Origin: AWTP1-13 sp963840075
GTDB taxonomy: Bacteria > Pseudomonadota > Alphaproteobacteria > Rhizobiales > Hyphomicrobiaceae
Assembly: GCA_963840075.1 (NCBI GenBank)
Contig: CAWIXS010000042.1
Span: forward strand, 28,392 to 92,391
Length of the DNA: 64,000 nt
Direction of reading: 5' to 3'
Shown here one piece after another: positions 61,234-64,000 of this stretch. Every line of letters starts with the position of its first letter. The stretch's first letter is position 1. The notes under the pieces were generated by a model. That model was given only the letters and a program-made list of their open reading frames with translations. It was not told the origin of the DNA and searched no databases. A program made the position numbers and the translations under genes.

Positions 61234-61237
61234 CACC
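61211..61237. repeat. GGTGTCAGACCC palindrome, perfect copy
   Basis: GGTGTCAGACCC-TCC-GGGTCTGACACC has two perfect 12-base arms and a 3-base loop. It overlaps the 3' end of the methyltransferase frame, supplying its last codons and stop. Relatives lie at 54819-54844 and 55383-55409. Confidence 0.92.
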
Positions 61238-61346
61238 GTGGCTCAGCCAGGTCGTGCAATGGTGTCCCGGCGCATTGCCACGGTGCTGAACGATTGGGCC
61301 TTTAGGGTGGCTCGGAAACAGGGGAAATTGCGCCGAGGGTCGAGCC

Positions 61347-62021
61347 GTGGGGGGAAGTCACATCAGCTGCCGCCGCGACGCCAGCCGCCATGCCGCGGGC
61401 AGGCTGGTCGACCGCCTTGCGCAGACGTTCCCGCGCGAGCACCCGTTCATCGACATCGACGCCATCGAGCCGGACCTCGATTTTCTCGATGTGATCAACA
61501 CGAGGCTCGACGACTGCGATGTGCTGCTGGCCGTCATCGGTCCCGACTGGGCAGACTGCCGCAATGCGGACGGCGTGCGGCGTCTCGATGATCCCGACGA
61601 TTTCGTGCGGCCGGAGCTGGAGGCCGCCCTCGCGCGCGTCATCCCCGCGCTCGTCGACGGGGCGCCGCTGCCCAAGGCCGACAGCCTGCCCGAAGGGCTG
61701 AAGCCGCTGGTGCGGCGCAATGCCGTGGCCGGGTCACGAGCGCTTGACGCCGAGGCGGACAGCCTCGCGCGGTCGCTGGCGGGCGTGGTCAAACAGCCTG
61801 CGCCGCGCGGCGCAGCGATGCAGAGCCGCTGTCGCCCCACGCGCTTGGCAAGGAGCGACGGAGGTGAGGAGCCGAGTGAAGATCGCCGGCGCGTCCTTCC
61901 TGGCCGCCATCCCATTCACTGTGCCGTTGAAGACGGAGGGGCCTTCTCAGATGGTGCTCGGTGCGACGGCCGAGGCTTGGTTCTTCCTGTCCTTCCTTCC
62001 TGGCCGCGTTGGTCTCGCTGA
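61347..62021 (+). CDS. TIR-domain protein, possibly truncated
   Basis: 224 aa from the GTG at 61347, with GAGGG 7 bases upstream. The TIR domain spans about residues 3-145: HISCRRDASRHAAGRLVDRL, HPFIDIDAIEPDLDFLDVIN, LDDCDVLLAVIGPDWADC and DDFVRPELEAALARVIPALV. The Glu in RPELEAAL sits where TIR NADases have their catalytic Glu. ISYRRD of typical members is ISCRRD here, and two or three residues seem missing in ALARVIP. After residue 150 the frame becomes unstructured and Arg-rich, so the native C-terminus has probably been lost to a frameshift. Confidence 0.7.
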   Translation: MGGSHISCRRDASRHAAGRLVDRLAQTFPREHPFIDIDAIEPDLDFLDVINTRLDDCDVLLAVIGPDWADCRNADGVRRLDDPDDFVRPELEAALARVIPALVDGAPLPKADSLPEGLKPLVRRNAVAGSRALDAEADSLARSLAGVVKQPAPRGAAMQSRCRPTRLARSDGGEEPSEDRRRVLPGRHPIHCAVEDGGAFSDGARCDGRGLVLPVLPSWPRWSR

Positions 62022-62099
62022 TCGCTACGATCCGCTATTTGTCGAAGCTCGGGAGGCTGCCACGTTAGCGGCCCTCTGCCCACTCTGGCAGCCCGAGCA

Positions 62100-62519
62100 T
62101 CAAATCTGGAAATCGCCGAGCAGCCGAAGCCCGCCAAGTCCCTCGGCCTTTTTGAAGTAAGCCTCGTCCGCCGTCACCAGCGTAGCCCCTTCCTCCAAGG
62201 CGACGGCGTGATAGAGCGTGTCGAACAGGTGGTGATTGAGGGCGATCGCCAGCTGCGCAGCACGCTTCACGACCGGGATGCCGACAACGATGACGGGCCT
62301 CATGTCGTCCAGGAGGATCAACGCGTCGTCAACGGCGCCTGGCTTGGTGCGTGCGAGAACGGCAATGACCTCGGCAATCCAATGGCCGGGCGCGAACAGC
62401 TCGGTTCTGCTCCGTCCAATCACAGACAAGACGGCTTCCGCCTCGGCCACATGCAATTCGTCCGGCCGGCCACGGAGGAACCATTTGAGGGCGACGCTCG
62501 CGTCGACCACGAGCCTCAC
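62100..62519 (-). CDS. VapC-like PIN-domain toxin
   Basis: 139 aa from the GTG at 62519 (VRLVVDASVALKWFLRGRPD), with GGAAGG upstream. PIN acidic residues are the Asp of VVDASV, the Glu in GHWIAEVIAVL and the Asp pair near HHLFDTLYHAVALEEGATLV with TADEAYFKKA. It should be a Mg-dependent RNase. It is 61 bases downstream of its antitoxin gene and converges on the TIR gene. Confidence 0.88.
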   Translation of the reverse strand: MRLVVDASVALKWFLRGRPDELHVAEAEAVLSVIGRSRTELFAPGHWIAEVIAVLARTKPGAVDDALILLDDMRPVIVVGIPVVKRAAQLAIALNHHLFDTLYHAVALEEGATLVTADEAYFKKAEGLGGLRLLGDFQI

Positions 62520-62580
62520 GGCTGGCCTTCCAGGTGAGCGCGTCTGATCGTCTCCACCCGGAGCGGTGTCCCCGACCTCG

Positions 62581-62814
62581 TCATTCGCGAAGCTCCTGGC
62601 GCGCCCGCTTGATCTCTTCGTCGGTGACCGGCCGGCCACTGGCCCTGATGCGGCGCATGCGCTCCACGAAATCGCCGGAGCGGCGGCTGCGCTCGCGGGC
62701 CTCGACGGCCTTGCGCATCAGGTCGGCCACCACGGCGCTCTTGTTCTCGCCCTCGAAGGCGTTGTTGAAGGCCTCCTTCACGTCGTCGGGAATCGAGAAG
62801 TTCATCGTGGCCAT
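62581..62814 (-). CDS. Antitoxin of the PIN toxin (ribbon-helix-helix/ParD-VapB-like)
   Basis: 77 aa. MATMNFSIPDDVKEAFNNAF fits a ribbon-helix-helix strand and first helix, followed by ENKSAVVADLMRKAVEARER. The rest is charged and helical with TDEEIKRARQELRE at the end, the expected toxin-binding tail. A near-perfect inverted repeat lies 12 bases before its start. Together with the PIN gene it forms a complete type II pair. Confidence 0.85.
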   Translation of the reverse strand: MATMNFSIPDDVKEAFNNAFEGENKSAVVADLMRKAVEARERSRRSGDFVERMRRIRASGRPVTDEEIKRARQELRE

Positions 62815-62825
62815 GGCGCTGGACC

Positions 62826-62846
62826 ATTGTTGAAGGTTTCAACAAT
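62826..62846. promoter_or_regulatory. Inverted repeat upstream of the antitoxin gene
   Basis: ATTGTTGAA-GGT-TTCAACAAT: two 9-base arms around 3 bases, 12 bases upstream of the antitoxin start, with another AATCAACAT directly after. This is the expected place for autoregulation of a toxin-antitoxin operon. Confidence 0.6.
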
Positions 62847-62950
62847 CAACATAGGCCGTAGGCCGAATGAAGGCAAGGGCGCCGTCAACGGCTGGGACTT
62901 GTGACCTTCCAGCCCTTGAGATCGGCGGCCCGTCCCGTTAACCAGCGCCC

Positions 62951-64000
62951 ATGAGCAAGACCACGATTCTCCCCCCAGCCCCGCCGCCGCCCCCGATCGA
63001 GCCCATCGGCCTCAAGGATGCGCTGGAGGAGCGCTACCTCGCCTACGCGCTCTCCACCATCATGCACCGGGCGCTGCCCGATGTGCGCGACGGCCTGAAG
63101 CCGGTGCACCGGCGCATTCTCTACGCCATGCGCGAGCTCAAGCTCGATCCGACGGGCGGCTACAAGAAGTGCGCCAAGGTCGTGGGCGATGTGATGGGCA
63201 ACTACCACCCGCACGGCGACCAGGCGATCTACGACGCCATGGTGCGCCTCGCCCAGGACTTCGCGGTGCGCTACCCGCTGGTCGACGGCCAGGGCAACTT
63301 CGGCAACATCGACGGCGATAACGCCGCCGCCATGCGCTACACCGAGAGCCGCATGACGGAGGTTGCCGGCCTGTTGCTCGACGGCATCGACGAGGACACC
63401 GTCGACTTCCGGCCCACCTACGACGGCACCAACCAGGAGCCGGTGGTCCTGCCGGCGAACTTCCCCAACCTTCTGGCGAACGGCACCTCGGGCATCGCCG
63501 TCGGCATGGCGACCAGCATCCCGCCGCACAACGTCGAGGAGCTGTGCAATGCCCTGCTCCACCTCATCAAGCATCCCAACGCCACCATCGACAAGCTGGT
63601 GGAGTTCGTGCCAGGGCCGGACTTCCCCACCGGCGGCATCATCGTCGAGCCGCGCGAGCAGATCCTGGAAGCCTACAAGACCGGGCGCGGCGGCTTCCGC
63701 CTGCGCGCGCGCTGGGAGAAGGAGGAGACCGGCCGCGGCACCTGGCAGATCGTCGTCACCGAGATCCCCTACCAAGTGCAGAAGTCCAAGCTGGTGGAGC
63801 GCCTCGGCGAGCTGATCGAGGACAAGAAGCTGCCGCTGCTGGGCAACGCCCGCGACGAGTCCGCCGAGACCGTGCGCCTGGTGCTGGAGCCGAAGAGCCG
63901 CGCGGTCGACCCGGTGCTGCTGATGGAGAGCCTGTTCAAGCTCACCGAGCTCGAGGTGCGCGTCTCCCTCAACATGAACGTGCTCACGCGCGGGCAGGTG
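62951..64000 (+). CDS. parC: DNA topoisomerase IV subunit A (ParC), 5' part
   Basis: The frame is open from the ATG at 62951 to the window end (350 codons); the rest lies outside. ParC pairs with ParE to decatenate chromosomes. The start MSKTTILPPAPPPPPIEPIG leads into ALEERYLAYALSTIMHRALP and RDGLKPVHRRILYAMREL. NYHPHGDQAIYDAMVRLAQD and FGNIDGDNAAAMRYTESRM follow, the Tyr of MRYTESR being the DNA-cleaving residue. The NIDGD and Pro-rich N-terminus separate it from GyrA, which has NFGSxDGD. The normal length is about 740-750 aa. Confidence 0.94.
   Translation, partial: MSKTTILPPAPPPPPIEPIGLKDALEERYLAYALSTIMHRALPDVRDGLKPVHRRILYAMRELKLDPTGGYKKCAKVVGDVMGNYHPHGDQAIYDAMVRLAQDFAVRYPLVDGQGNFGNIDGDNAAAMRYTESRMTEVAGLLLDGIDEDTVDFRPTYDGTNQEPVVLPANFPNLLANGTSGIAVGMATSIPPHNVEELCNALLHLIKHPNATIDKLVEFVPGPDFPTGGIIVEPREQILEAYKTGRGGFRLRARWEKEETGRGTWQIVVTEIPYQVQKSKLVERLGELIEDKKLPLLGNARDESAETVRLVLEPKSRAVDPVLLMESLFKLTELEVRVSLNMNVLTRGQV

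Overview
The window is a GC-rich (clearly above 60% G+C by eye) chromosomal segment of an alphaproteobacterium, most likely of the order Hyphomicrobiales (Rhizobiales). The evidence is alphaproteobacterial marker families (an ATP12 F1-ATPase assembly chaperone, a DUF1134/EipA envelope protein, a DUF2585/UPF0314 membrane protein, a Tim44/TimA-like protein) and the housekeeping block secB-fxsA-tim44-mltA-smr. Several substrate-binding proteins of the Bug (TTT) and TRAP type and dispersed short palindromic intergenic repeats fit the same group. The assignment is inference from gene content; no rRNA or other phylogenetic marker is complete here.

Layout. 0.1-8.5 kb: an O-methyltransferase, a small secreted protein, a Bug receptor divergent from a CadC-like winged-helix/TPR regulator, a YbdK-type carboxylate-amine ligase, a class II aldolase, ATP12 and a rhodanese. 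8.7-13.5 kb: a TPR protein, the propionyl-CoA carboxylase beta chain, then a small accessory islet (a DUF4393/Abi-alpha-like protein, a VapBC-type toxin-antitoxin pair and a frameshifted DUF2585 gene). 13.6-23.2 kb: an EipA-like protein, an IS630 element sitting in the shared CTAG stop site of eipA and secB, then secB, fxsA, tim44, mltA, a frameshifted smr gene and a large M16C metalloprotease. 23.4-32.6 kb: an LVIVD-repeat protein, an MFS exporter, an ABC importer lacking its permease, a Tyr/Arg-rich small exported protein with a (TAC)13 microsatellite, a broken FGE-like gene, a second Bug receptor and a broken TRAP receptor gene.

32.7-45.5 kb: a cell-envelope block (two exported DUF1214/DUF1254-like proteins, penicillin-binding protein 1A, a MotB/OmpA-like and a MotA/ExbB-like protein), an inositol monophosphatase, an FAD-linked dehydrogenase, a Sua5-type tRNA t6A enzyme, a NACHT/STAND-like NTPase and an RtcB RNA ligase. 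46.0-54.8 kb: two tandemly duplicated small proteins, then lipid and secondary metabolism (a long acyl-CoA dehydrogenase, an enoyl-CoA hydratase, an HSDL2-like SDR, an enolase-superfamily enzyme) mixed with two unrecognised membrane-associated proteins. 55.5-64.0 kb: an ICMT-like methyltransferase, a class III sirtuin, an Lrp/AsnC regulator divergent from an NTF2-fold protein, a PPOX-like flavoprotein, an AraC regulator, a methyltransferase, a TIR-domain protein, a second antitoxin/PIN-toxin pair and the start of parC, which runs off the window.

No complete known multi-gene defence system, CRISPR array, rRNA or tRNA was found. The best leads for new biology are single genes: the NACHT-like NTPase beside rtcB, the DUF4393 protein beside VapBC, and the TIR protein beside a second PIN toxin. 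The IS630 insertion that preserves both overlapping stop codons and the in-frame poly-Tyr microsatellite are the neatest sequence-level observations. Nine single-base frame disruptions fall in five loci, nearly all accessory, while the long core genes are intact.
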